Source: Oscillospiraceae bacterium
Lineage (GTDB): Bacteria; Bacillota; Clostridia; UBA1381
Assembly: GCA_022508725.1 (NCBI GenBank)
Contig: JAFLUR010000026.1
Span: 1-13,515 of the forward strand
Direction: 5' to 3'
DNA: 13,515 bases
A program made the translations under genes and the position numbers. Every line of letters begins with the position of its first letter. The stretch's first letter is position 1. Shown here piece by piece: positions 7,330 through 13,515 of the stretch. The notes under the pieces were generated by a model, which made no database searches, had not been told where the DNA came from, and saw nothing but the letters and a program-made list of their open reading frames with translations.

Positions 7330-9903
7330 ATGAAAAGATTGGTTATAGGAATACTTGCTCATGTTGATTCGGGAAAGACGACGCTTTCCGAGGCGATGCT
7401 TTACTGCGGCGGCGGAATAAGGAAGCTAGGGCGGGTGGATCATCGCGATGCGTTTCTTGACACTCATGAAATAGAACGCGACAGAGGGATAACAATATTT
7501 TCCAAACAAGCGGTGCTCAGCTTGAAAAATACCGAGATCACGTTTCTCGACACACCCGGGCATACGGATTTTTCGACCGAAACCGAACGGACATTGCAGG
7601 TTCTTGATTATGCGATTTTGGTGATAGACGGAAGCGAAGGGGTCCGGGGACATACCGAATCGCTTTGGCGGCATCTGGCAAGATACGGAATACCGGTATT
7701 TGTTTTTATAAACAAGACGGATATTTCGGAAAAAAGCCGGGATGAGCTGATAAAGGAAACAGCGGACAGGCTGGGGGGCAATTTTACGGATTTTACGGAA
7801 CCGGAAAAATCGGAGGAATTTTTTGAAAATGCGGCTGTATGCTCGGATTTTCTCATGCAGAAATTTCTGGACGGAGAGGAAATATCCGATAAGGATATAG
7901 CGAGAGCGATCCTGTCGAGAAAGATATTTCCGTGTTATTTCGGCTCCGCGTTGAAATTGGACGGTGTGGAGGAATTTCTCGGAGGATTGGAAAGGTATAC
8001 CGAAGAGATAAAATACGGAGATGAATTCGGAGCGAGGGTATTTAAAATATCGGAGGATGAACGGGGAAACAGACTGACATATATGAAGATAACCGGAGGA
8101 TCTCTGAAGGTAAAGGATTTGTTGAACGTAGGAAAATCGGGGGAAATACAGAGTGAAAAGGTAAATGAGCTGAGGATATATTCGGGAGCGAAATACCGGT
8201 GTGAGAATGAAGTGTGTGCCGGAATTATATGCGCCGCGACGGGGCTTACGAAAACCTATCCGGGAGAGGGACTCGGCGCGGAGGAGGATCTCGGAATACC
8301 CATGACCGAGGCGATTTTGAATTACCGTATCGATATAACCGACGGCACCGACATTCATACGGCGATCTCAAACCTGCGCAGGCTGGAGGAGGAAGAGCCG
8401 CAGCTGAAAATCCTTTGGAACGAGCAGATACGGGAGATACACGCGCAGCTTATGGGAGAGATACAGACGGAGGTTTTGAAAAGGCTTATATCCGAAAGAT
8501 TTAATATGTCCGTGGATTTTGTGCGCGGAGGAATTGCGTATAAGGAAACCGTTGCCGCGCCCGTTGAGGGGGTGGGGCATTATGAGCCGCTCAGACATTA
8601 TGCGGAGGTCCATGTCATTATTGAGCCGCTTGAAAGGGGGAGCGGGATACGTTTTGCGTCCTCATGCAGCGAAGATGATCTTGCCGGGAATTGGCAAAGA
8701 CTTATAATGACTCATTTAAGGGAAAAAACGCATATCGGAGTGCTTACCGGCTCTCCAGTCACGGATGTGCGGATAACCCTTTCGGCGGGACGGGCGCATC
8801 TGAAGCATACCGAGGGCGGAGATTTCCGGCAGGCGACTTACAGGGCGGTGCGTCAGGGACTGATGTCCGCGAAAAGCATTCTGCTTGAACCGTGGTGCAA
8901 GTTCCGTCTTGAAGTCCCGTCGGAAACGGTGGGACGGGCGATGAACGATATAGGGTATATGTGCGGAAAATTCGAGCCGCCTTTGACCGAGGGAGAAATG
9001 TCGGTCATTGTCGGGCGCGCGCCGGCGATAAATATTAGGGAATATCACAGAGAGGTGACAAGATACACAAGCGGCAGGGGAAGGCTGTCGGTCGAGCCGG
9101 ACGGATATGAGGAATGTCATAACAGCGATGAGGTAACGGCAAATATAGGCTATAACAGCGAGGCGGACACAGAAAACACGGCGGATTCGGTTTTCTGCTC
9201 CCACGGCGCGGGATTTAACGTAAAGTGGGATGAGGTTCCCAAATATATGCATTTGGAGAGCACGCTTGAAAAAAATGACGGCGGCGGTAAGATAAGAAAC
9301 GGGATATCCATGCAGAGCGTGAGAGATTATATGGAAAGGACCGTAAATGATGAGGAGCTTTTGCGAATTTTTGAGAATACCTACGGTCCGGTAAAACGCA
9401 GGACGCACACCGCGGTGCGTGAAAGAAAAGAATCCGTCCGGACGGAAAAAACAAAGGCGGCGGCGGAGGGTCCGGAATATCTTCTTGTGGACGGATATAA
9501 CATAATATTTGCGTGGGAGGATTTAAAGAAAACGGCAAAGGAGAGTCTTGAGGCGGCGAGAAACGAGCTTATTTCAAGGCTGAGAAATTATCAGGGCTTC
9601 AAACAGTGCGAGCTGATACTCGTATTTGACGCGTATAAGGTAAAAAATAATCCGGGCGAGCAGGAAAAGCAGGGTAATATCACGGTGGTGTACACAAAAG
9701 AGGCGGAAACGGCGGATATGTATATCGAGAAGGTGACGCATCGTATAGGAAGAAAGCACAGGGTAAGGGTCGCCACATCGGACAGTCTTGAGCAGCTTAT
9801 CATCCTTGCGGGGGGCGCGTACAGAATGTCCGCGGATATGCTGCGTGAAGAGGTGGAGAGCGTGGAAAACGCGATAAGGGAATTTATTAGGAAGGACAGG
9901 TAA
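7330..9903 (+). CDS. TetM/EF-G-like translational GTPase fused to a C-terminal YacP/Rae1-type NYN ribonuclease domain
   Basis: This 857-aa cytoplasmic protein starts at ATG 7330, 6 nt after GGAG (7320-7323). The G domain is intact: AHVDSGKTT (10-18), RGITI (52-56), DTPGH (74-78, with the catalytic His), NKTD (128-131) and GSAL (205-208). EF-G-like domains II-V follow to about residue 640, including GRAHLKHTEGGDF (487-499) in domain IV and SHGAGFNVKW near 620. A charged linker leads to a NYN domain (~716-855) with LLVDGYN (Asp721), VFDA (Asp767), TKEAETAD (Glu793, Asp796) and ATSDSLEQ (Asp818). These match the acidic motifs of B. subtilis YacP/Rae1, an A-site mRNA endonuclease. TetM-type proteins are about 640 aa, so the extra ~215 residues are the linker plus nuclease. 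I infer a ribosome-associated rescue or mRNA-cleavage factor. Automatic annotation would probably call it a tetracycline-resistance or EF-G protein. It is monocistronic and ends at paired terminators. Confidence 0.92.
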   Translation: MKRLVIGILAHVDSGKTTLSEAMLYCGGGIRKLGRVDHRDAFLDTHEIERDRGITIFSKQAVLSLKNTEITFLDTPGHTDFSTETERTLQVLDYAILVIDGSEGVRGHTESLWRHLARYGIPVFVFINKTDISEKSRDELIKETADRLGGNFTDFTEPEKSEEFFENAAVCSDFLMQKFLDGEEISDKDIARAILSRKIFPCYFGSALKLDGVEEFLGGLERYTEEIKYGDEFGARVFKISEDERGNRLTYMKITGGSLKVKDLLNVGKSGEIQSEKVNELRIYSGAKYRCENEVCAGIICAATGLTKTYPGEGLGAEEDLGIPMTEAILNYRIDITDGTDIHTAISNLRRLEEEEPQLKILWNEQIREIHAQLMGEIQTEVLKRLISERFNMSVDFVRGGIAYKETVAAPVEGVGHYEPLRHYAEVHVIIEPLERGSGIRFASSCSEDDLAGNWQRLIMTHLREKTHIGVLTGSPVTDVRITLSAGRAHLKHTEGGDFRQATYRAVRQGLMSAKSILLEPWCKFRLEVPSETVGRAMNDIGYMCGKFEPPLTEGEMSVIVGRAPAINIREYHREVTRYTSGRGRLSVEPDGYEECHNSDEVTANIGYNSEADTENTADSVFCSHGAGFNVKWDEVPKYMHLESTLEKNDGGGKIRNGISMQSVRDYMERTVNDEELLRIFENTYGPVKRRTHTAVRERKESVRTEKTKAAAEGPEYLLVDGYNIIFAWEDLKKTAKESLEAARNELISRLRNYQGFKQCELILVFDAYKVKNNPGEQEKQGNITVVYTKEAETADMYIEKVTHRIGRKHRVRVATSDSLEQLIILAGGAYRMSADMLREEVESVENAIREFIRKDR

Positions 9904-9926
9904 CGGCGGACATTGCGGAAATACCG

Positions 9927-9964
9927 AAAACAGGGCATATCGCCGCAGCGATATGCCCTGTTTT
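9927..9964. terminator. Strong bidirectional terminator between convergent genes
   Basis: A perfect 16-bp stem (AAAACAGGGCATATCG at 9927-9942 with its reverse complement at 9949-9964) closes a 6-nt loop, CCGCAG. The A4/T4 ends give a U-run in both directions. It lies 24 bases after the GTPase-NYN stop codon and downstream of mazF on the opposite strand, so it can end both messages. Confidence 0.85.
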
Positions 9965-9968
9965 GGCG

Positions 9969-10006
9969 CGGAATTATGTATGGCATAATTCCGGTTTATT
10001 TAACTT
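9969..10006 (+). terminator. Second, tandem hairpin with a U-rich tail
   Basis: CGGAATTATG (9969-9978) and CATAATTCCG (9984-9993) form a perfect 10-bp stem with a 5-nt loop, followed by the T-rich GTTTATTTAACTTT (9994-10007). It begins five bases after the first terminator stem. It probably acts as a back-up terminator for the plus-strand gene, or as a 3'-end stabiliser of the mazF message. Confidence 0.5.
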
Positions 10007-10049
10007 TGTACATTCTCAACATTAAAGAAAAATCCTCCGAAAGCGAATT

Positions 10050-10403
10050 TTATAAATCAACAAGACCGAAGCTTACTGACAACGCTTCGTTGACCCGCTT
10101 CATTAAAAATGAATCCAAATGTCCGATTTTCTCTCTTAATCGTTTTTTGTCAATGGTTCTGATTTGCTCCAACAATACTACCGAATCCTTGTTAAGTCCG
10201 TATTCTTCCGCGGAAAGCTCTATATGCGTCGGCATTTTGGCTTTGTTTATCTGCGATGTTATCGCCGCCGCGATAACGGTCGGGCTGTATTTGTTTCCGA
10301 TGTCGTTCTGAATTATCAAAACAGGCCGTATACCGCCCTGTTCGGAGCCGACGACCGGACTCAGATCGGCATAATAAATATCTCCTCGTTTTACTATCAC
10401 CAC
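10050..10403 (-). CDS. mazF: MazF/EndoA-type mRNA interferase toxin
   Basis: This 117-aa protein is a full-length member of the PemK/MazF toxin family and very close to B. subtilis EndoA (NdoA) over its whole length. Visible motifs are KRGDIYYADLSPVVGSEQGG, RPVLIIQND, AAITSQ and EQIRTIDKKRL. The catalytic pair of EndoA (Arg25 and Thr48) corresponds to Arg26 and Thr49 here. The family cuts single-stranded mRNA at short motifs (UACAU for EndoA); the specificity here is inferred only. The start is GTG at 10403, 8 nt after CGGAG (10412-10416). A second GTG at 10400 matches the EndoA start exactly and is equally possible. The first GTG shares one base with the mazE stop codon, which indicates translational coupling and dosage control by the antitoxin gene. 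Confidence 0.95.
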   Translation of the reverse strand: MVIVKRGDIYYADLSPVVGSEQGGIRPVLIIQNDIGNKYSPTVIAAAITSQINKAKMPTHIELSAEEYGLNKDSVVLLEQIRTIDKKRLREKIGHLDSFLMKRVNEALSVSFGLVDL

Positions 10404-10678
10404 TATTCACACTCCGTCAGTTTCTCCTCATAATGCCGAATTGTTTCCTCATCGGCATCAAAGCACATTTGTGCTGTTGCGAGATTTATTTCTGCCATCT
10501 CCCGATAACCCTCGGCAAGGCTTTTGACGAGATAATCATGATGCTTTTCCTTTATATATATCTTCATTACCTCTCGAACCATTTCGCTCCGGTTTTTGTT
10601 TTCTTCCTTTGCCAAAGCGTCGATTTCCTCAAGCAAGCTGCCGGGTATGGTTATCAGAACTTTCTTAAAATGTGACAA
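10403..10678 (-). CDS. mazE: MazE/EndoAI-type ribbon-helix-helix antitoxin
   Basis: This 91-aa protein has an N-terminal ribbon-helix-helix DNA-binding domain (KVLITIPGSLLEEIDALA, then NRSEMVREVMKIYI). A C-terminal region resembles the toxin-binding tail of B. subtilis EndoAI: GYREMAEINLATA corresponds to GYMEMAKINLNIA. It should bind MazF directly and repress its own promoter. I chose TTG at 10678, which has AGGGGG (10689-10694) 10 nt upstream and gives a length near the 93 aa of EndoAI. The longer reading from TTG at 10756 adds a Cys/Arg-rich 26-aa tail with no ribosome site and no family counterpart. It lies 87 bases after alr on the same strand. I see no convincing promoter in that gap, so it is probably co-transcribed with alr. 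Confidence 0.88.
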   Translation of the reverse strand: MSHFKKVLITIPGSLLEEIDALAKEENKNRSEMVREVMKIYIKEKHHDYLVKSLAEGYREMAEINLATAQMCFDADEETIRHYEEKLTECE

Positions 10679-10688
10679 AGCAACCGAA

Positions 10689-10694
10689 CCCCCT
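10689..10694 (-). promoter_or_regulatory. Ribosome binding site deciding the mazE start
   Basis: AGGGGG on the minus strand lies 10 nt before TTG at 10678. This is the only good Shine-Dalgarno sequence in the alr-mazE gap, and it selects the short mazE reading. The spacing is slightly long and the start codon weak, which fits low basal antitoxin translation. Confidence 0.6.
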
Positions 10695-10732
10695 GTAAAA
10701 TTTCTTTTCGGATTTTTTTCGCATATCCGATA

Positions 10733-10753
10733 CGGAATGCCGCAGCATTTCCG
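10733..10753 (-). other. Hairpin in the alr-mazE intergenic gap
   Basis: CGGAATGC (10733-10740) pairs with GCATTTCCG (10745-10753) with one bulged base and a 4-nt loop, 12 bases after the alr stop codon. No U-run follows in the minus direction, so it is not a normal terminator. It may be an mRNA processing or stabilising element separating alr from mazEF. Confidence 0.35.
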
Positions 10754-10765
10754 CAAATACCGTTA

Positions 10766-11914
10766 TTACAACAGATAAGCGAGTTTCCTCACCACCTCTC
10801 CGTTTCTGATATAAATTCGCGGTATGCGTCTGCCTATCATGCAAACGATCTCATAATTGATCGCTCCGAGCCATCCGGCAACCGTGTCTGCTGTAATCGT
10901 ATCTGCTCCGAATACGGTAACTTCATCACCTATGTTTATATTATTGACATTTGTGACATCAATCATACATTGATCCATACATATTCTGCCGATTACGTTT
11001 ACACGTTCGCCGCCGCAAAGCATTTGTGCTTTTCCCGATAAAAGACGCATATAACCGTCTGCATAACCGATAGGTACCGTGGCGATTTTTGTTTTTTTAT
11101 CGGTTATGTACGTTTTTCCGTAGCTTACTCCGACGCCGCTTTCGACCTCTTTGACCATTGTTACCTTGGCTTTGAGTGTCATTGCGGGTTTGAGCGCAAG
11201 CTTTGTCTTATCCACGTCATCGGACGGGTACAGACCGTATATTATAACTCCCGGACGAACCATATCCATATGCATTTGAGGATACATCATTACTCCGGCG
11301 CTGTTGCATATATGCTTGACGGGAATTTTCAGTCCGCGTTTTTCGAGCCTTTCGCATATGCCGGTAAAACGTTCGAACTGCCGCTCGGTATATTCCCTGT
11401 CGATTTCGTCGGAACAGGCAAGGTGCGAGAATATGCCTTCGATTTCGAGATTGTCGAGCATGGATATTTTTATTATCTCATCAATGCTTTCTTCCCGGCA
11501 AAGATAGCCTATTCTTGACATGCCTGTGTCTATTTTTATGTGAATTTTGGCTTTTTTACCTTTTTTTACTGCCGACTCGGATAAAGCTTTTGCAAAGCTG
11601 TAGGTGAAAACCGTGGGCATAACGTCAAATTCGACTATATCATCCGCGCTTGCGTCCTCTGTTGCGCCGAGTATCAGTATGGGAACATCGAATTTGCGTT
11701 TCCTGAGCTGAACAGCTTCTTCGAGGGTCGCGACCGCGAGATAATCGGCGCCGTTATTGAGTATGGTTTTTGTGACCTCCATAAATCCGTGGCCGTATCC
11801 GTCGGCTTTTACAACACCCATGATTTTTGCGGAGGGTGATGTTATTTTCCTTATTTCTCTTATATTGTAGGCGACGGCGTCCAGATCGATTTCCGCCCAT
11901 GCTCTTTTATTCAT
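10766..11914 (-). CDS. alr: Alanine racemase
   Basis: This 382-aa cytoplasmic PLP enzyme interconverts L- and D-alanine, supplying D-Ala for peptidoglycan. The fold-III barrel begins WAEIDLDAVAYN and carries the PLP lysine in VVKADGYGHG (Lys36). KIDTGMSRIGY follows with the lysine that is usually carbamylated, and then VSYGKTY with the second catalytic base Tyr265, the same number as in the Geobacillus enzyme. The C-terminal domain has GRICMDQCMIDVT and CMIGRRIPRIY. Length is normal and nothing is missing. I chose ATG at 11914, 7 nt after AAAGGAG (11922-11928). The TTG two codons upstream sits almost on that site. It has its own extended -10 promoter and is followed by mazE and mazF, as in B. 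subtilis. Confidence 0.97.
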   Translation of the reverse strand: MNKRAWAEIDLDAVAYNIREIRKITSPSAKIMGVVKADGYGHGFMEVTKTILNNGADYLAVATLEEAVQLRKRKFDVPILILGATEDASADDIVEFDVMPTVFTYSFAKALSESAVKKGKKAKIHIKIDTGMSRIGYLCREESIDEIIKISMLDNLEIEGIFSHLACSDEIDREYTERQFERFTGICERLEKRGLKIPVKHICNSAGVMMYPQMHMDMVRPGVIIYGLYPSDDVDKTKLALKPAMTLKAKVTMVKEVESGVGVSYGKTYITDKKTKIATVPIGYADGYMRLLSGKAQMLCGGERVNVIGRICMDQCMIDVTNVNNINIGDEVTVFGADTITADTVAGWLGAINYEIVCMIGRRIPRIYIRNGEVVRKLAYLL

Positions 11915-11954
11915 TGCCAAGCTCCTTTACACATCTTAAAATGTTTTTTTAAAG

Positions 11955-11978
11955 TCTTGTTTAAAAAAAATCTTGTTT
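11955..11978. repeat. Direct repeat TCTTGTTT x2 in the alr leader
   Basis: TCTTGTTT at 11955-11962 and 11971-11978 (AAACAAGA in the mRNA) lies 16 bp apart within a poly-A/T leader of about 110 nt between the alr promoter and its ribosome site. I see no clear riboswitch or terminator. It could be an unstructured translation enhancer or a protein site, or simply low-complexity sequence. Confidence 0.25.
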
Positions 11979-12030
11979 TAATGCAAAATCCCGGGCAGAA
12001 TAAAGTCTGTGCCGCAAACCATCTGCTGTA

Positions 12031-12060
12031 ATTATACCATACCTTTGCGAAAGAAATCCA
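12031..12060 (-). promoter_or_regulatory. Predicted extended -10 promoter of alr-mazEF
   Basis: On the minus strand, a perfect TATAAT (12036-12031) is preceded by TGG, the extended -10 form. A weak -35, TGGATT (12060-12055), lies 18 nt upstream. Transcription should start near 12024, giving a leader of about 110 nt. This makes alr at least partly independent of nnr. Confidence 0.6.
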
Positions 12061-12062
12061 CA

Positions 12063-12088
12063 GGTAATATTTTAATCTAAAAATTACC
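12063..12088 (-). other. Imperfect AT-rich hairpin after nnr
   Basis: GGTAAT (12088-12083 read on the minus strand) pairs with ATTACC (12068-12063). TTTTA/TAAAA extends the stem around one bulged T. It lies 37 bases past the nnr stop codon and just upstream of the alr -35 region. Only a weak U-tract follows, so it is at best a poor nnr terminator. Confidence 0.25.
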
Positions 12089-12125
12089 GGCGCGATAACG
12101 AACGGTCAATTCGGTATTTCGCATT

Positions 12126-13515
12126 TTATTGTAAATTTTTCAAAATTTTAAATGCGGAGGAAATATTTTCAATTATACCGCATGCCGTTACCGAATCTAT
12201 CCCGCGCTCTTTCATATTTTCATCTCCTGCCATGCCGTGCATTCCGACGGCGAGCACGGCGGAATTAAGTGCGGAGATACCTCTTGCCGCAAAAGCGGCT
12301 GTCATTCCGGCTAAAACATCGCCGCTTCCGCCCGACGCCATTCCGGCATTTCCGCTTGTATTTATATACCGGATGCCGTTTTCGTCGGAAACGATCGTGC
12401 GGCTTCCTTTCAAAATAAGGGTCACGCCGTATTTTTTCGCGAAATCACGGGATATTTCCAATCTGTCACTCTCAATTGTATCGGTCGGTATTCCGCAAAG
12501 CCGTGAAAATTCACCGCTGTGCGGAGTAAGGATGATACTGCATTTTTTTTCATTTAAAATATCGACATTTTTCGACAGCGCAAAGAGTCCGTCGGCGTCG
12601 ATTATAAGTGTTTTTGTATAATTTTTGATCAATTTTTCAAGTATATGAAAAATCGCCGGACTTCTTCCGGCGCCAACACCGAACAGCAGACTGTCGCAGC
12701 TTTTCGCTTTTTCGAGAATTTCATCGGCGGCTTCCGCGGTCATATGTCCGTCATTATCTTTGAGAGCCATGCTCATTGCTTCGGTGAGCTTATTTTCCAT
12801 GAAAGGTTCAAGCTCCGCCGGAACAGCGGCGGTTATAAGGCCGCCGCCCGATACAAGTGCCGCCTGCGCCGCCATAACGACCGCGCCCGACATACCGCGG
12901 GAGCCGCCGCATATCAAAATTCTTCCGTAATCGCCCTTATGCGAATTTGAGTCTCTTTCCGGGATAAGCGACGCAAGCAGCTCGGGGGTTATAAGATTTA
13001 CCGGTATATTTTTGAGAATATCATCCGGCATGGAAATATCGGCAAGGATAATTTTTCCGGTGTGATACGCTCCCGGATATAAAAGCAGACCGCGTTTATA
13101 TGCGGCAAACGTTACCGTAATATCCGCGTCTGTGCATACGCCGCATATTCTTCCGCTGTCGGCGTCTATACCGCTCGGAATATCCGCCGAAAGAGTGAAC
13201 GGGGAGTATTTGTTTATCGCTTCAACGGCACTTTTTCCGTTTCCCGAGATCTCTCCGTGTATGCCGGTACCGTAAATTGCGTCTGTGACCGCATCGGCTG
13301 AGCCGATATAATATCCGATATTATTCTCAATATCCGCATAATCAACGATTTTTGCGCCCATATTTACGAGTATCTTAAAGTTGATGAGCGCGTCACCCGA
13401 AAATCCGTTTCCCGAAACGAGAACGGTTTCGACGACCGCGCCGCGGTTTATGAGATGTCTTGCAATTGCGAGTCCGTCGCCGCCGTTATTGCCGCGTCCG
13501 CAGAAAATAAGCACT
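12126..13515 (-). CDS. nnr: Bifunctional NAD(P)H-hydrate repair enzyme (epimerase + ADP-dependent dehydratase), 5' end outside the window
   Basis: The visible 462 residues cover most of a YjeF-type two-domain repair enzyme that rescues damaged NAD(P)H hydrates. The N-terminal NnrE part (about residues 1-185 of the visible piece) epimerises R- and S-NAD(P)HX and shows FCGRGNNGGDGLAIARHL, DAIYGTGIHG and ADIPSGIDADSG. The C-terminal NnrD part dehydrates S-NAD(P)HX using ADP (or ATP) and shows GDYGRILICGGSRGMSGA, ILTPHSGEF and NAGMASGGSGDVLAGM with the catalytic Asp. The reading frame runs off the right edge. Full-length proteins are about 500-510 aa, so roughly 45-50 N-terminal residues are missing. 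The GTG at 13514 is an internal Val, not the start. It is 211 bases upstream of alr on the same strand. Confidence 0.95.
   Translation of the reverse strand, partial: VLIFCGRGNNGGDGLAIARHLINRGAVVETVLVSGNGFSGDALINFKILVNMGAKIVDYADIENNIGYYIGSADAVTDAIYGTGIHGEISGNGKSAVEAINKYSPFTLSADIPSGIDADSGRICGVCTDADITVTFAAYKRGLLLYPGAYHTGKIILADISMPDDILKNIPVNLITPELLASLIPERDSNSHKGDYGRILICGGSRGMSGAVVMAAQAALVSGGGLITAAVPAELEPFMENKLTEAMSMALKDNDGHMTAEAADEILEKAKSCDSLLFGVGAGRSPAIFHILEKLIKNYTKTLIIDADGLFALSKNVDILNEKKCSIILTPHSGEFSRLCGIPTDTIESDRLEISRDFAKKYGVTLILKGSRTIVSDENGIRYINTSGNAGMASGGSGDVLAGMTAAFAARGISALNSAVLAVGMHGMAGDENMKERGIDSVTACGIIENISSAFKILKNLQ

Noticed and set aside
7426..8358. Long minus-strand open frame (310 codons) opposite the GTPase gene
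   Set aside because: It has no domain-like motifs and an unusual Arg/Phe/Tyr-rich composition. It is a reverse-frame shadow of a strongly coding plus-strand gene.
7330..9903. Plain annotation as a tetracycline-resistance gene such as tet(M)
   Set aside because: The domain IV loop residues of TetM are not present and the protein is ~215 aa longer, with a nuclease domain. Resistance is possible but not supported by sequence alone.
10679..10756. Longer mazE reading with an N-terminal Cys/Arg-rich extension
   Set aside because: It has no Shine-Dalgarno sequence, no counterpart in EndoAI, and it runs through the intergenic hairpin. The TTG with AGGGGG upstream is better.

Overview
The window looks like a chromosomal segment of a low-to-mid-GC Gram-positive anaerobe, most likely class Clostridia of the Bacillota. 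The evidence is the Bacillus-like alr-mazE-mazF gene order, strong AGGAGG-type ribosome sites with several TTG/GTG starts, TATAAT-type promoters, and a giant BspA-type leucine-rich-repeat surface protein of the sort common in gut Clostridia. I cannot name a genus from the sequence. I see no tRNA, rRNA, CRISPR array, transposase or integrase.

Layout. (1) Positions 76-112 hold a hairpin terminator, followed on the minus strand by a huge secreted protein gene (114-6863, 2249 aa). It encodes a signal peptide, about 45 BspA-type LRRs, eleven group-3-like Ig repeats and a C-terminal beta-rich module. (2) Positions 6864-7329 are a divergent intergenic region. It carries the surface-protein promoter, a structured ~190-nt leader with competing GC-rich pairings, a second pair of competing hairpins, and the promoter of the next gene. 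(3) On the plus strand, 7330-9903 encodes an 857-aa TetM/EF-G-like translational GTPase fused to an intact YacP/Rae1-type NYN ribonuclease domain. (4) Two hairpins (9927-9993) separate it from convergent minus-strand genes. (5) Reading leftward from the right edge, these are nnr (NAD(P)H-hydrate repair, 5' end outside the window), alr (alanine racemase), mazE (ribbon-helix-helix antitoxin) and mazF (EndoA-type mRNA interferase).

How they may work together. alr, mazE and mazF form a conserved Bacillota cluster: alr has its own promoter, and mazE and mazF overlap by one base, so they are translationally coupled. nnr lies upstream on the same strand. The GTPase-NYN protein stands alone under its own promoter. 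It is the most interesting item: it joins a ribosome-binding GTPase that should enter the A site to a nuclease whose stand-alone relative (B. subtilis Rae1) cuts mRNA in the A site. The most economical idea is a one-polypeptide stalled-ribosome or mRNA-cleavage factor, rather than a plain tetracycline-resistance protein. This is inference from domains, not demonstrated.
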